64,000 nucleotides of DNA from Paraburkholderia youngii (GTDB taxonomy: Bacteria > Pseudomonadota > Gammaproteobacteria > Burkholderiales > Burkholderiaceae): NCBI RefSeq assembly GCF_013366925.1, contig NZ_JAALDK010000003.1, positions 791,104 to 855,103 of the forward strand, given 5' to 3'. Under the pieces are notes generated by a model. The model worked only from the letters and a program-made list of their open reading frames with translations. It searched no databases and had not been told where the DNA came from. Made by a program: the position numbers and the translations under genes. Every line of letters begins with the position of its first letter. Position 1 is the first letter of the stretch. Of this stretch, positions 30,348 to 40,315 are shown one piece after another.

Positions 30348-31715
30348 ATGCAGATTTCATTGCAAAGAATAAACACTCTCTTTGACGCCGGTAGTTTTGT
30401 CGACCATCACCCTGTCGAGAGAAGTCATTTCATCTGCGGCGAAGGGTCTATAAATTCCGTAAGAACGTTTCTGGTCATGAATCGGGGACGAGACTGTGAA
30501 TTCCGAGGAAGCGGACAGTGGGGCACCGCCACGCAGATTATAAAGACCGTAACGATGGCCCGGGACAGTTGCGCCCCATTGATTTACGTTCAGGACCGTC
30601 CCGGAGGGACAGATAGTTTCGATACCACAAAAGTTCTTTCGTCGGACATGTCGAAACTGCTTTTGTCACCAACTGGAATGGGCAGAGTCAGTGCATCCCT
30701 CGCGGAGTTGGCCGAGAAGAATTTGCTAATTTCCGCCATACTCGGCCCGACCTCAGGCCCCTTGGCCTTACCACTGATGCTGGCTGACTTGGTGTTGATG
30801 ACCAAAAAGGGCGCCTTGTGCATGGGTCGCCCCGATATGGTGAAGGCCATGCTGGCTCAGGATTCAGATCTCTATTCGCTAGGTGGAACAGACGTTCACA
30901 GCAAGCACTCAGGTTCAGTTCAATTGGTATTCGAAGATGAAGAAGACCTATTCGGATGTGTAAGGCAGTTGCTTCACGTCAGCGCCAACGGCGGAGCGAA
31001 CCGTGGTCTGGGATATGAAGAACCCGAAGCAGCTGATTTCAAGAGCTTGATTCCATCGGATCATCGTACGCCCTATGACATGCATCAGTTGCTGCATTCT
31101 TTCGTCGACAAGGACAGCTTCACCGAAATTAGCCCCGAATACGCAAAGGAAGTGTTGACAGGCTACGCGACCATTAAAGGAAGCGCGGTCGCTATCATTG
31201 CCAACAATCCCCGCTATAAGGGCGGTGCCATTCACAGGCAATCCGCTACCAAAATAGTCAAAATGGTTGGTGTGGCTGAGAAAGTCAGGATACCGATCAT
31301 TTTTATTGCTGACATCCCTGGATTTATGATAGGCCGAGAGGCCGAAAATAGTGGGATTTTTTCTGCAGCGGCAGATTTGTTCAGGGCACACGTTCGAAGC
31401 AAAGTACCTAAGTTGCTGCTCATTGCAAGAAAAGCGTACACGGGAGGCGTGTATGCTATGTGCGGCCCTGGCTTTAACCCAGTAGCAGTCTTGGCTTATC
31501 CACAGGCTCACATTGGTGTTTTCAGTCCCGATACAATGACAAAAGTCATGTCAGAACTTGATGAAGCGACAAGAGACATAATACAGAAGCTGACCGACGA
31601 AATCGAAAATCCCGAACTGTTGAAGGCCAGTGGACTGATTACCGACGTCATTGAAATAGAAGATACCAGGGAGCAGGTTTCGAGATATTTGTTCGCGGAA
31701 GGAGGCAGATCTTGA
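30348..31715 (+). CDS. Acyl-CoA carboxylase-type carboxyltransferase
   Basis: This 455-residue protein has the two crotonase-fold halves of a biotin-dependent carboxyltransferase. The N-half has YVQDRPGGTDSF and ISAILGPTSGPLALPLMLAD, matching the acyl-CoA oxyanion region. The C-half has KMVGVAEKVRIPIIFIADIP, PGFMIGREAENSGIFSAAAD and YTGGVYAMCGPGFNPVAVLA. It lies 82 bases after iaaH on the same strand, so probably in one transcript with iaaMH. No biotin carboxylase or biotin-carrier gene is in the window. It could be the CT subunit of an acyl-CoA carboxylase using a distant partner or a biotin-dependent decarboxylase subunit. A link to auxin metabolism is only inferred from position. Confidence 0.8.
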   Translation: MQISLQRINTLFDAGSFVDHHPVERSHFICGEGSINSVRTFLVMNRGRDCEFRGSGQWGTATQIIKTVTMARDSCAPLIYVQDRPGGTDSFDTTKVLSSDMSKLLLSPTGMGRVSASLAELAEKNLLISAILGPTSGPLALPLMLADLVLMTKKGALCMGRPDMVKAMLAQDSDLYSLGGTDVHSKHSGSVQLVFEDEEDLFGCVRQLLHVSANGGANRGLGYEEPEAADFKSLIPSDHRTPYDMHQLLHSFVDKDSFTEISPEYAKEVLTGYATIKGSAVAIIANNPRYKGGAIHRQSATKIVKMVGVAEKVRIPIIFIADIPGFMIGREAENSGIFSAAADLFRAHVRSKVPKLLLIARKAYTGGVYAMCGPGFNPVAVLAYPQAHIGVFSPDTMTKVMSELDEATRDIIQKLTDEIENPELLKASGLITDVIEIEDTREQVSRYLFAEGGRS

Positions 31716-31724
31716 GTCGGATGC

Positions 31725-31792
31725 TCTGATCGCGGGACAATGCGCGACTCGCCAGACTATTGTGTCCAAGTCGTAGCACTGCCGCGATCAGA
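31725..31792. terminator. 11-bp inverted repeat after the iaaMH operon
   Basis: TCTGATCGCGG at 31725-31735 pairs with CCGCGATCAGA at 31782-31792 across a 46-base loop. It sits just after the carboxyltransferase stop. The loop is long and there is no T-run, so a terminator role is uncertain; it could instead mark a mobile-element end. Confidence 0.3.
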
Positions 31793-32020
31793 CTTCTTCG
31801 GACTGTTGCCGCGCCACGGTCATCCGGCACCGCAATGATAACCGGCGATTCGATGTACGCATGTCACGTTCATCGCGCTAGGCGGGGTCCACGCACTATC
31901 AACAAGATTGCGCTGCGTGTCAGGCTCAGCAGGACGATTCCCAGGACAGATGCGTTTGGCACGCCGACCTGTAACCTACATAGTCGGGTCTGAATAATTC
32001 GTTTTCGGCGACGACGCCGT

Positions 32021-33343
32021 TCATGGTGTCGAAGCGGAAGCCGCGGAGCGGTTGAGCAATGCGACAAGTACAAGGACGTAAAAACGCCGCAGCTTTCTGA
32101 GGATCATGCGCAGGTTGTGGCCGGCACCACATAGCACTGCGTTGATCGCATCCCCGAGCGCGCCCTTGAGCCAGTTCCGGTCGAGTTTGCCGTCGGCCTT
32201 CATATGACCGATCGCTGGTTCAATCGCGCTGCGCCGCCGGATCATGGCGCGCAACGTGCGCGTGATGCCGCGTCGCAGGCCGGGATGGTAGACCTTCACC
32301 CCGTCTGGCTCAGCGCCCCGGTAACCACGGTCGACGATCGCGATTTCAGGTTTGACATCGCCGAGAATCGCTGCCTGCTCCAGCGCTTCTTCCAGCGTAT
32401 GTCCATCGTACGGATTGCCCGGCATCGAGCGGGCACCCACCACCAGCCCTTCCCGGTGTGTCGTCGTGATCGACACCTTGACGCCAAACTCGTATGGCGT
32501 GCGCGCCTTACCCTTGGCCAGGCACTCGACTTCCGGCGCGTGCAGCGCATACAGCTTATTTTTGTCCTTCGTCTTCTGCGTCAGGATTCGCTTCGTGCGG
32601 GCAATCAGTTCCTGCAGCTCAGCTCGCCTGTTATCAACCACCGTGTCGAGTTGCCGTTCGACATCGCGCATGACGCGGCCGACACGCGAGCGCAGGGTGC
32701 GCACTGCCTTTCTCATCCGCCGGTACTGCTTCGCGTGCGCGTAGCGGCTGATCTGGGTGGCCAGGCGTGGTGCTTCGCGGTTGTAGTTCTGACGCAGTTT
32801 CAGGCCGTGCCGCGCAGCTGCCTTCACGAGGTGTTCACGACAGCGCTCCAGCAGTCGCGAGTCAGTCGGATGTGCGATCGCCTTGGGCATCACGGTCGTA
32901 TCAACGATTACGCGTTTCGCGCTCGACGCCTTGATCACTCCGGCACGCTTCGCCGCGTCGATCGTCTCGGCGAGCAACTCCTCGACACCGGCTTCTCCCA
33001 ACCGTTTGCGCCATCGCGTGAGGCTGGACGGATCGATCGGCGGTTCGGCCTGCAAGTACGTCTCGCCCGTAAAAACCTGCCAGTACGGGTTCTAAACCCA
33101 TTGCCACACAACATCCTCGTCCGAGAGGTCGAAGGCGTGCTGCAGATACAGCAGACCAGCGATCAGTCGAGGCGAACTCGCAGGTCTGCCTTTACCCGAA
33201 ACGAAACTCGCGCTCATCGATGCACTGAGCCGCTCCCAATTGATCAGCTCGGCCAGCCGTACCAGTGGATGCTTGAGATTGATCTGTTCGCGCAGTGGAT
33301 GCCGGAACAAATCCTTCTCCGTTACAGGCGCCTTCGGACCCAT
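32021..33343 (-). pseudogene. IS5-superfamily transposase with internal amber stop
   Basis: The N-terminal part (33343 down to 33092) encodes MGPKAPVTEKDLFRHPLREQ and LYLQHAFDLSDEDVVWQWV, a DUF772-type transposase N-terminus. It stops at a TAG, and the same frame continues NPYWQVFTGETYLQAEPPID into the catalytic part that runs to 32021. The catalytic part includes VIVDTTVMPKAIAHPTDSR, IAIVDRGYRGAEPDG and RSAIEPAIGHMKADGKLDR (DDE residues). Expected residue at the stop is Glu (GAG to TAG). A shorter protein could restart internally, but full-length transposase needs read-through. Element ends were not resolved; they lie near 32000 and 33400. Confidence 0.8.
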
Positions 33344-33649
33344 CTAAACCTCGTCAGAATTTGCAGGCTATACCCAGCAATATGCCAGGTCTCTGCAATT
33401 CCAACAACACGATTTCCGCCGGAAACCCCCAACGCTTAAGGCTCTACGGTTTGTTCAGGCTGGACTAAATAGCTTCGTGCTCCATTACCTTGATGCCTTC
33501 TTTTTGTAAAGCAATTACAGCCGGCAAACCTTTTGGAACCTTGATCGGCATGGAAGCACAACCTCCGTTTCGAAACTACGCGATACCCGCAAGACTGCAC
33601 GGCATACCAACAACACCACGTCTGACCGACTGCGAGCATGGTTAGGTCT

Positions 33650-34255
33650 TCACCTGTTTAAGAAGACCAAGCTGACTGCGACGCATGCATAAAGTGCGCC
33701 CGTAGTCTTCTCAAGCATGGATCTGTTGCTCAATACCACGCTTGCGCGATCTGCAAGAACCATATATCCGCAATAGACCGCGACGGAGATCGCCGTTGCC
33801 GCAGTTCCCATCGGAACCGCCTGCCCAAGGTAGGAACCGGATGGGCTGATGAAACTGGGATACGTAACTAATGTGGCCAACCACCCCTTAGGGTTCGCTA
33901 GAGAGACGATGAGGGAATCGACAAACACCTGTCTGGAGTTCCAGCGCACCGCATCTTCTGTTCTTGACTCCCGCTTCCCACAAGAAGCAATAATGGAAAG
34001 ATATCCAAGATATATCGCCCCTATCCATCGGACATAAAGTAACACCCATTGGTTATCCCGTATGAAAATCCCAACACCCGACAATACGACTGCTGCGTGA
34101 ACGGCCACACCAGTACCAAATCCGATCGCGCCAGGAATTGCGATTTTGAGCCCGTGCTTCAATGTTTGAGCAACGGCAAAAGCGACGTTCGGACCAGGCA
34201 AAGCCACGGCGGCAGTAAAGGTAACAAGAAACAAAACAAATAGATGAAAATCCAT
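33650..34255 (-). CDS. LysE/RhtB-family amino-acid exporter
   Basis: This 201-residue inner-membrane protein has about six hydrophobic helices and the family hallmark at the N-terminus: VALPGPNVAFAVAQTLKHGL. Further features are GVAVHAAVVLSGVGIFI and SLANPKGWLATLV. LysE proteins export amino acids and analogues. Here it is the last gene of a minus-strand set with a hydrolase, an RtxC-like desaturase and an RtxA-like gene, so export of the amino-acid-like product (rhizobitoxine or an intermediate) is a reasonable inference. The gap to the hydrolase gene is 75 bases. Confidence 0.85.
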   Translation of the reverse strand: MDFHLFVLFLVTFTAAVALPGPNVAFAVAQTLKHGLKIAIPGAIGFGTGVAVHAAVVLSGVGIFIRDNQWVLLYVRWIGAIYLGYLSIIASCGKRESRTEDAVRWNSRQVFVDSLIVSLANPKGWLATLVTYPSFISPSGSYLGQAVPMGTAATAISVAVYCGYMVLADRASVVLSNRSMLEKTTGALYACVAVSLVFLNR

Positions 34256-34330
34256 GAAGCCCCGCCTCTATTTGCAAATCACTCCCGAAAGGAACAACTA
34301 TCGACACAAAATCCGGCTAATCTCCGGATC

Positions 34331-35149
34331 TCAGTGGACCGCTGCGTTATATGCCTCACAAGCTCTCCCGAAGGCGCCCAGAATCTTCTGGCTGATTACA
34401 TCGCTGGAAGCATGCCATTCTGGATGCCACTGCAGCGCCAGTTGAAAGGTGCGTGAATTCCTATATGACAGCGCTTCTACGACACCGCCCCCCCCTACTG
34501 CCTCCACTCGGATTCCTTCTCCAAGCTCCGCGATGCCTTGCCTATGCAACGAATTGACGCATAGCTCGTCGCCCTGGATAACGGACGACAGCAAGCCGCC
34601 GGAAGCGACCTTAACCGTATGCACAGGACGGTACTGTTCGTCGCGAGGAATCTCTGGGTTTTCGCGATGCGAGATCCCCTTGTGCGTCAACGATAGATCT
34701 TCGTGCAATGTGCCGCCACGGTAAACGTTCATCTCCTGCAAACCGCGGCAAATTCCCAATACTGGCATATCCAGTTCTTCCGCCACCATCAACGCAACCA
34801 TCGACAGCCTGTCTCGTGGCCGATCCGTCCTGCAGGCGACAATGTCGTCTTCAGCAAGCGCCCAAGCGCCACCGTTCCTGTCAAAGATCCCGGGATCGAG
34901 ATCTGATTCGTCGCCAGTTAGAACAAGGCCGTCAAGACGGCGCATCACGTCGCGTAATCTTTGGAAAATCGCGTCGCAAGGCAGATCACGGTCGATCGTC
35001 GGTAAGATGACGCACTCGAGCGACGCGTGTTTAGTCAGCGCCTCGATATAGCGCCGCCGCAACCAATCGCGGTGAACGCCGTCGTGAAGATGACGATTGG
35101 CTGTGACCCCGACGACGGCGCAGCCCAGATGGCGACGTGTATCACTCAT
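34331..35149 (-). CDS. Class-I glutamine-amidotransferase-type hydrolase (peptidase C26 / PuuD-like)
   Basis: This 272-residue protein resembles gamma-glutamyl-GABA hydrolases. It has VVGVTANRHLHDGVHRDW, the DGLVLTGDESDLDP oxyanion region, the nucleophile elbow DMPVLGICRGLQEMNVYRGG with the catalytic Cys, a HTVKVASGGLL segment, and the catalytic His in LALQWHPEWHASSD. These enzymes remove gamma-glutamyl groups. The start overlaps the desaturase 3' end by eight bases, so the two are translationally coupled. A role in releasing a gamma-glutamylated pathway intermediate is inference. Confidence 0.8.
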   Translation of the reverse strand: MSDTRRHLGCAVVGVTANRHLHDGVHRDWLRRRYIEALTKHASLECVILPTIDRDLPCDAIFQRLRDVMRRLDGLVLTGDESDLDPGIFDRNGGAWALAEDDIVACRTDRPRDRLSMVALMVAEELDMPVLGICRGLQEMNVYRGGTLHEDLSLTHKGISHRENPEIPRDEQYRPVHTVKVASGGLLSSVIQGDELCVNSLHRQGIAELGEGIRVEAVGGGGVVEALSYRNSRTFQLALQWHPEWHASSDVISQKILGAFGRACEAYNAAVH

Positions 35150-36209
35150 TGACCACGCCCTCCCCTGCTAACCGTCCGCGCTGGGCCTCGTACAGCCGCC
35201 GGTTCCGGTCGAGCAGCTGGTTGATGACACTTGGCTGCCCTTTTGGTCCACTAGCGAAGAGCCCTCCCCATGAATCTGCAACCTCAGCATATCGCGGATC
35301 GCGCAACCTGATCTTCTGTGCCCGCTTCAGGTGCCAGAAAGGCACGCCTGGCGAAAGATGATGTTCCAGATGATATTCATCAAGGTTCGCGCCGACCAGC
35401 AGTCGCTCGATCAAATTGCCTTTGCGGTTACGCGTCAAGTACACATCTTCGGTTTCGGTCTCACACATTGGCGAATGCTCAGCGAGTTCAATGAACCAGC
35501 CCAAGGCTTGGAACGTGGTTAGATATGGAACAAGCCAGAACAGCACAAGCAAATCCAGCGATTGCGTCAGGGCAAAGCCGAAAATGACAATCAGCCAGAA
35601 TACCGCAAATCCATAGGTGTCGATGGCAGCACCCCGCCTGTCGATGTCTTTTTTCCCCTCACGAGAAATAAGAAACCGCTCACTCCATAGATACTTGAGA
35701 TAGCGTACCGTCGCTCCGCCAAACATCGCTTTCCAGACAATGGCAAACGCGTATTCACGTGGCGGGCGCACATCATACACGCCCGATGATATAAAGAACT
35801 TCAGGTTAGGATCCCTTTCAGGGTCGCCGAGATATGGATGGTGCAGATGAACATGCGAGTAGCGATAAGCCCAGTGCCGCTGAAAAACAGGATATGCGGC
35901 GAAGACGATGCCGAGCACGTAGTTCCATCCGGTGCTCCTGGCCAGCGTCCGGTGCGCGGCATCATGCGCGATAGTTGTCAGTCCGCGTTGTTGCGCACCG
36001 ATTACGAGTACTGCAAGCGGGTAGAGCCACCACGAGATTCGTATCGTTGCATAAGCACACGCAAGAATGACAAGATAGTCCTTCACAATGTAAAGTGCGC
36101 CGGTCAAATTATCGGGCCTCAATTCGAACAACTCACGCATAATGTCGCGCGAGAATCGCGAAGTGGTGAAACGTTTGCCGCGCAATTGCCAAGCGTCATA
36201 AATTTCCAT
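35142..36209 (-). CDS. rtxC: RtxC-like membrane desaturase (dihydrorhizobitoxine desaturase candidate)
   Basis: RtxC introduces the double bond converting dihydrorhizobitoxine to rhizobitoxine in Bradyrhizobium elkanii. This 355-residue membrane protein has the three histidine boxes of fatty-acid-desaturase-type di-iron enzymes: TIAHDAAHRTLA, YSHVHLHHPYLGDPERDPN and YHLEHHLSPGVPFWHL, with hydrophobic helices between them. The adjacent upstream gene encodes both RtxA-type domains, which is why I favour RtxC over a lipid desaturase. The ATG at 36209 (MEIYDAWQLRGKRF) lies 29 bases after the end of the RtxA-like gene. Confidence 0.7.
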   Translation of the reverse strand: MEIYDAWQLRGKRFTTSRFSRDIMRELFELRPDNLTGALYIVKDYLVILACAYATIRISWWLYPLAVLVIGAQQRGLTTIAHDAAHRTLARSTGWNYVLGIVFAAYPVFQRHWAYRYSHVHLHHPYLGDPERDPNLKFFISSGVYDVRPPREYAFAIVWKAMFGGATVRYLKYLWSERFLISREGKKDIDRRGAAIDTYGFAVFWLIVIFGFALTQSLDLLVLFWLVPYLTTFQALGWFIELAEHSPMCETETEDVYLTRNRKGNLIERLLVGANLDEYHLEHHLSPGVPFWHLKRAQKIRLRDPRYAEVADSWGGLFASGPKGQPSVINQLLDRNRRLYEAQRGRLAGEGVVNE

Positions 36210-36238
36210 GATCAAATTCCCGCCAAGAAAGATCGACG

Positions 36239-37560
36239 TCAGACAGCGTCAAGTCCGCGTTGAAGATCGGCGACGATATCATCAATGTTCTCAATCCCAA
36301 CGCAAAGCCGAATCGATCCGTCGAAAATACCAGCGGCCTCGCGCTTTTCCTTGGGAGCCATTGTGTGCGTTGTCGAAACGGGATGCGTGACCAACGTTCG
36401 CGCGTCACCGACATTCGACACGTGGTACATTAGCTCGATGTTCGTTATGAATCTTCGCCCTGCCGCTTCGTCGCCCAGTTCAAACATAATCATTGCGCCG
36501 TAGCCGACGCGTGCGTAAACTAACTCGTCGACAAGCTCACGTTCGTATCCTGACGATAGTGATGGATATGAGACACCTGCGACCTTCGGGTGGGCGTTAA
36601 GGAACTCCGCAACCGCGACGGCATTTTCGCAATGCCGCTGCATGCGAAGATGAAGGGTTTCGAGTCCTTGTATCAGCTGAAAGCTGGCGAGAGGACTGAT
36701 CGCGGCGCCGGTGTCACGAAGCCAAGTCATCCGGGATTTAAGCAAATAGGGACTCGCGCCAAGATCGCCAAGTTTCAGAACAGCTTCTTTCCAGAGGACG
36801 TCGCCATGCGCTTTATCTCCGTCGTTGAACAACGGAAAGCGGCCTGCGTCGTCAAACGCGAAGCTTCCGTTATCGACAATCAGTCCGCCAAGTGTCGTTT
36901 CGTGGCCGCATAGATACTTTGTCGCGGAATACGTGGAGATATCCGCACCCAGAGCTTTCGGACGGCAAATCAAAGGGGTTGTCGTGTTATCTACAATAAC
37001 AGGAATCCCGCGCCGCTCACCGATTCCACCAGCGCCGGAACAGGCAACGGGACAGGGCACGGATTGGAAAACGTCTCTCCAAACATAGCAATCGTCCTGT
37101 CGTCCAACATCCGCTCGAACGATGTTACGTCTCTTGGATCCGCAGGTCGTGCCTCGATACCCAACCGTTTGAATGTATTGAAGAGCAGATTCCACGTATT
37201 GCCATATAGATGCTTCGATGCGACAACGTTATCGCCTGGCGTTCCGCTGCACAGGTTAGCGATAGCGAGAAAGGTTGCGGACTGCCCTGAGGCTACCGCC
37301 AGGGCGTCGCTCGCACCCTCTACTGCAGCGAATCGCTTCTCGAGGATGCGCGTTGTCGGGTTGATGATCCTGCTATACGTGAACCCATCTTCTCGGACGT
37401 TGTAGATGTCGGCAATTTTTTCAAGATCGCCGTCAAGTTCATAGGCGGTAGATTGATAAATCGGTACAGACACCGCTTTGGTGACGGGGTCATGACGATA
37501 GCCAGCGTGTAGAAGTGACGTCTCGCGGTTCATTTCGGCGTTGGCATTGTTTCTTGACAT
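36239..37560 (-). pseudogene. rtxA: RtxA-like C-terminal domain (O-acetylhomoserine sulfhydrylase type), frameshifted
   Basis: The PLP-dependent trans-sulfuration fold is split by a frameshift near 37015-37020. The first part (37560 down) reads SLLHAGYRHDPVTKAVSVPI, FTYSRIINPTTRILEKRFAA and MFGETFSNPCPVPLP. The second reads ERRGIPVIVDNTTTPLICRP, then TYSATKYLCGHETTLGGLIV with the PLP lysine, and ends GSIRLCVGIENIDDIVADL. In B. elkanii the RtxA C-terminal domain makes dihydrorhizobitoxine from serinol and O-acetylhomoserine. A start ATG at 37560 overlaps the preceding aminotransferase frame by 31 bases, so the two domains may be separate genes here or a fusion broken by another frameshift. It could also be an ordinary O-acetylhomoserine or cystathionine enzyme. 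Confidence 0.7.
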
Positions 37561-38708
37561 GTCAAATGGCCTTTTTCCATAAGTCGGTTATACGGCGGGC
37601 CCGCGTGGCTTCCGGATTCATCGGAATGAAGCTGAAAAAAGTCTTCAAATGCAATTCCCAGCAGGCGGATCCACATCGGATCAATACATCCCATGCACCC
37701 GATCCTGAAACTGCGCGTCGGAAGATGCAGCTTGGTATAGATGTAAAGGTTGTACTCCACGAGATGGGCGTACAGCGCGTCGAGATCTTCTTGCGTACGA
37801 ACGACATCGCGTGCCGTCAGCGCAAGGCATACCGGCGATCGTTCCCGCGGGTCCGGCGTATGGCCCAGTTGCGCGGATGATAGCGTCACGGACAGAGGCG
37901 TATCGCTCTCCACGGCGAACCACCCCTTCAATAGCCAGTTCTTCCAGGGCCTTTGCGCACGCCTGAACAACATGTGTCGGTGGCGTGGAACGCCACTCGC
38001 CAGTCTGTTCGAAGTTACGCCATTGGTCCCGAACGTCCAACACGAACGAGTTGGTCTCTGAGGTCTTGCTATCGAGCGTTTCCAGCGAGGCAACAACAAA
38101 AGACACTCCCGGCGGACCCTCGATGCACTTGTTACTCGAGGTCACAAGGACGTCAAACGGAACTTCCCTGGCACTGATTTCCACAGCACCGAAAGAACTC
38201 ATTGCGTCGATAATGGTTCTTACACCATGACGCGTTGCCAAATCTACCATTGGCCGGAGCGGATTGACGAGTCCCGTGGTCGTTTCACAGTGCACAAAAC
38301 AAAGATGTGTGATCCCCGGATCCTCTTCCAGGTACGCAGCGACTTTTGTCATGGGGAAGGACTGATCACTCGGGGCAACGATGCTGACGGCATTAATGCC
38401 TCGGATCTGCAGCATTTTGAGGATCCGCTCGCCGTAGTTTCCATTAATGCATACGAGAGGCCGGTCTGATGCCCCAACGAACGAAGCCAATGCCGCCTCT
38501 ACGCCGTAAGACCCGCCGCCCTGTATGGGTCCCGCCGAGTATCCCCCCCCCGAGCGTCCAGCAAATCTACAATCAGGCCTCTTACTCGCTCCGTTATTTT
38601 CTTGAAACTCACGTCACGGGAACCCATGTCAAACTGCATCTCAGCCTTTACTTCGGCGTCCAACGCCAATGGCCCCGGTGTAAATAAAAATGGGTGCCGT
38701 GCGGTCAT
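37530..38708 (-). pseudogene. rtxA: RtxA-like N-terminal domain (class V aminotransferase type), two frameshifts
   Basis: The domain starts MTARHPFLFTPGPLALDAEV at the ATG at 38708 and is readable in three successive frames. The first frameshift lies in a run of nine G (minus strand) at 38543-38551; beyond it GYSAGPIQGGGSYGVEAALA continues. That frame carries the PLP lysine in VLVTSSNKCIEGPPGVSFVV. The second lies near 37866-37871; beyond it RERSPVCLALTARDVVRTQE and RIGCMGCIDPMWIRLLGIAF continue. It is similar in type to phosphonate and serine-glyoxylate aminotransferases. In RtxA this half forms serinol. With three frameshifts across both domains the gene looks inactive unless some are sequencing errors or slippage sites. 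Confidence 0.7.
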
Positions 38709-38709
38709 A

Positions 38710-39459
38710 GGTCCACACTCCATAGTCGAAAACAGTTGTTTAAGGACGCGAAAGCGCCGCTCATGCTCCACCTGACACCCGTCGCGCACAGATATCAGAG
38801 ATCAAAGTAATTGGTTACCGATGCGGCCGAGCCCATCGCATTGGACTTCACGTCAATTGACGGACTGGAAATCTTGCGCAGGCCCGCTTCGAGTGATCTG
38901 CATTCCTCCGCAGCTGATAATGATCATGCCACAGTGAAACACCGCACCGATATGAGTTCTTCTTATGCATACCTCATAACCTTTAATACTGCCGTCGTTC
39001 CACTGAGGAACCTGATATGACCACGGCGCGAACTGGTTTGCGCCGTCGTCATACAAGGCACGTGGCACGTGGACAATTTGTGAATCGTCCACGACAGCAT
39101 CCGCGACGAGACCCGAACGCCGTCGTTGTATATCAGTATCGAATATCCGTTGCTGGCAACCTTCCTCGAACCGCTATGCTCGTATTGAAGTACACGCAAC
39201 TTGGCGCTAGCCCTGTGCGGCACAACGACGGTATGCGACAGATTTTCCCCGCCGTCTGTCATCAGGCATATGTGCAACCGACAACACTTCAAATGCAGCT
39301 CGGGGGCCTTCTGTTGATCGTGGTCAACGACACGCCCTCTGTTGCTGCGGCAAACTAAACCCGTATTGTCACGTGGCAGCGTGGTGGACCAACCCTACAT
39401 CTCGCAGTTGCTCGCTCGAGCCGTACGCGACAATTTATCAAGATGTTCAGCAGCTTTAG
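38710..39459. other. Intergenic region upstream of the RtxA-like gene
   Basis: There are about 750 bases with no supported gene. Frames of about 110 codons exist on both strands around 38963-39358, overlapping each other, with no recognisable motifs. I found no nod box facing the RtxA-like gene. Confidence 0.4.
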
Positions 39460-39464
39460 AGGCG

Positions 39465-40276
39465 TTAACAAAATGAGTTCTTCAGCTTTCGCCAGCAGAT
39501 GATGCAGCAGGCAATTTTCATGAAGGCTTCATGGATGAATGCAAGACGTTCGAAGCGGATGCGCAGTCGTCGAAAGTTATGAAGCCACGAAATGGTGCGC
39601 TCGACCACCCAGCGTGTTTTGCCCAGTCCGCTGCCGTGGGGCTCGCCGCGTCGGGCGATTTCAGTCGCGATGCCGGCTGCGTGTAGCGGACGGCGGTATT
39701 TGTCGTGATCGTAGCCCCGATCGCCTTGAACAATGCGGGGCTTCGAAAGCGGCCGGCCACGCTTGCCAGCAATGGGTGGGATGGCGTCAACCAGTGGGTG
39801 AAGCTGGGTAACATCGTTACGGTTGGCGCCCGTGAGAATTACCGCGAGCGGGATGCCCTGCGCTTCGGTGATGAGGTGGTGCTTTGAACCGGGTCGCGCG
39901 CGGTCCGTGGGATTCGGTCCCGTTTTTGACCTGCGCCCACGGCGCGGATCGAGGAGGAATCGACGACGACACGCGACCAGTCAATCTGGTCAGCCGCGCG
40001 CAGCCTGGCGAGCAGGACTTCATGCAGTCGGTCCCAGACGCCAGCAGCCTGCCAGTCCCGCAGACGGCGCCAGCAACTCATGCCGCTGCCGCAGCCCATC
40101 TCGCGTGGCAGCAGGTCCCAGCGCAGGCCTGTCTGAAGGATGAATAGGATGCCAGTGAGCAGCGCACGATCATCGAGCGGCCTGCGCCCAGGATAACGGC
40201 TTCGCCTTGGTTTGGGAGGGGGCAGTAACGGTTCAATGAGTGCCCAAAGTTCGTCGTCGAGTATGGGTTTAGCCAT
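39465..40276 (-). CDS. IS5-family (IS427-like) transposase, OrfA/OrfB with likely -1 frameshift
   Basis: OrfA runs from the ATG at 40276: MAKPILDDELWALIEPLLPP, GLRWDLLPREMGCGSGMSCW, then VVVDSSSIRAVGAG with the first catalytic Asp. At a run of five A (minus strand, 39923-39927) the homology moves to the -1 frame: KTGPNPTDRARPGSKHHLIT, VQGDRGYDHDKYRRPL and GKTRWVVERTISWLHNFRR, ending at 39465. The CAAAAACGG site suits programmed -1 frameshifting as in other two-frame IS5-family elements, so the element may be active. The ends lie roughly at 39460 and 40315, where GTTAAC occurs in opposite orientations. Confidence 0.75.
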
Positions 40277-40315
40277 GTCCTTTTCGTCGTCGAAACAATG
40301 AAAAGGTTAACAGGA

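Noticed and set aside
32204..33439. 411-codon plus-strand frame
   Set aside because: It is antisense to the IS5-type transposase, which has recognisable catalytic motifs on the minus strand.
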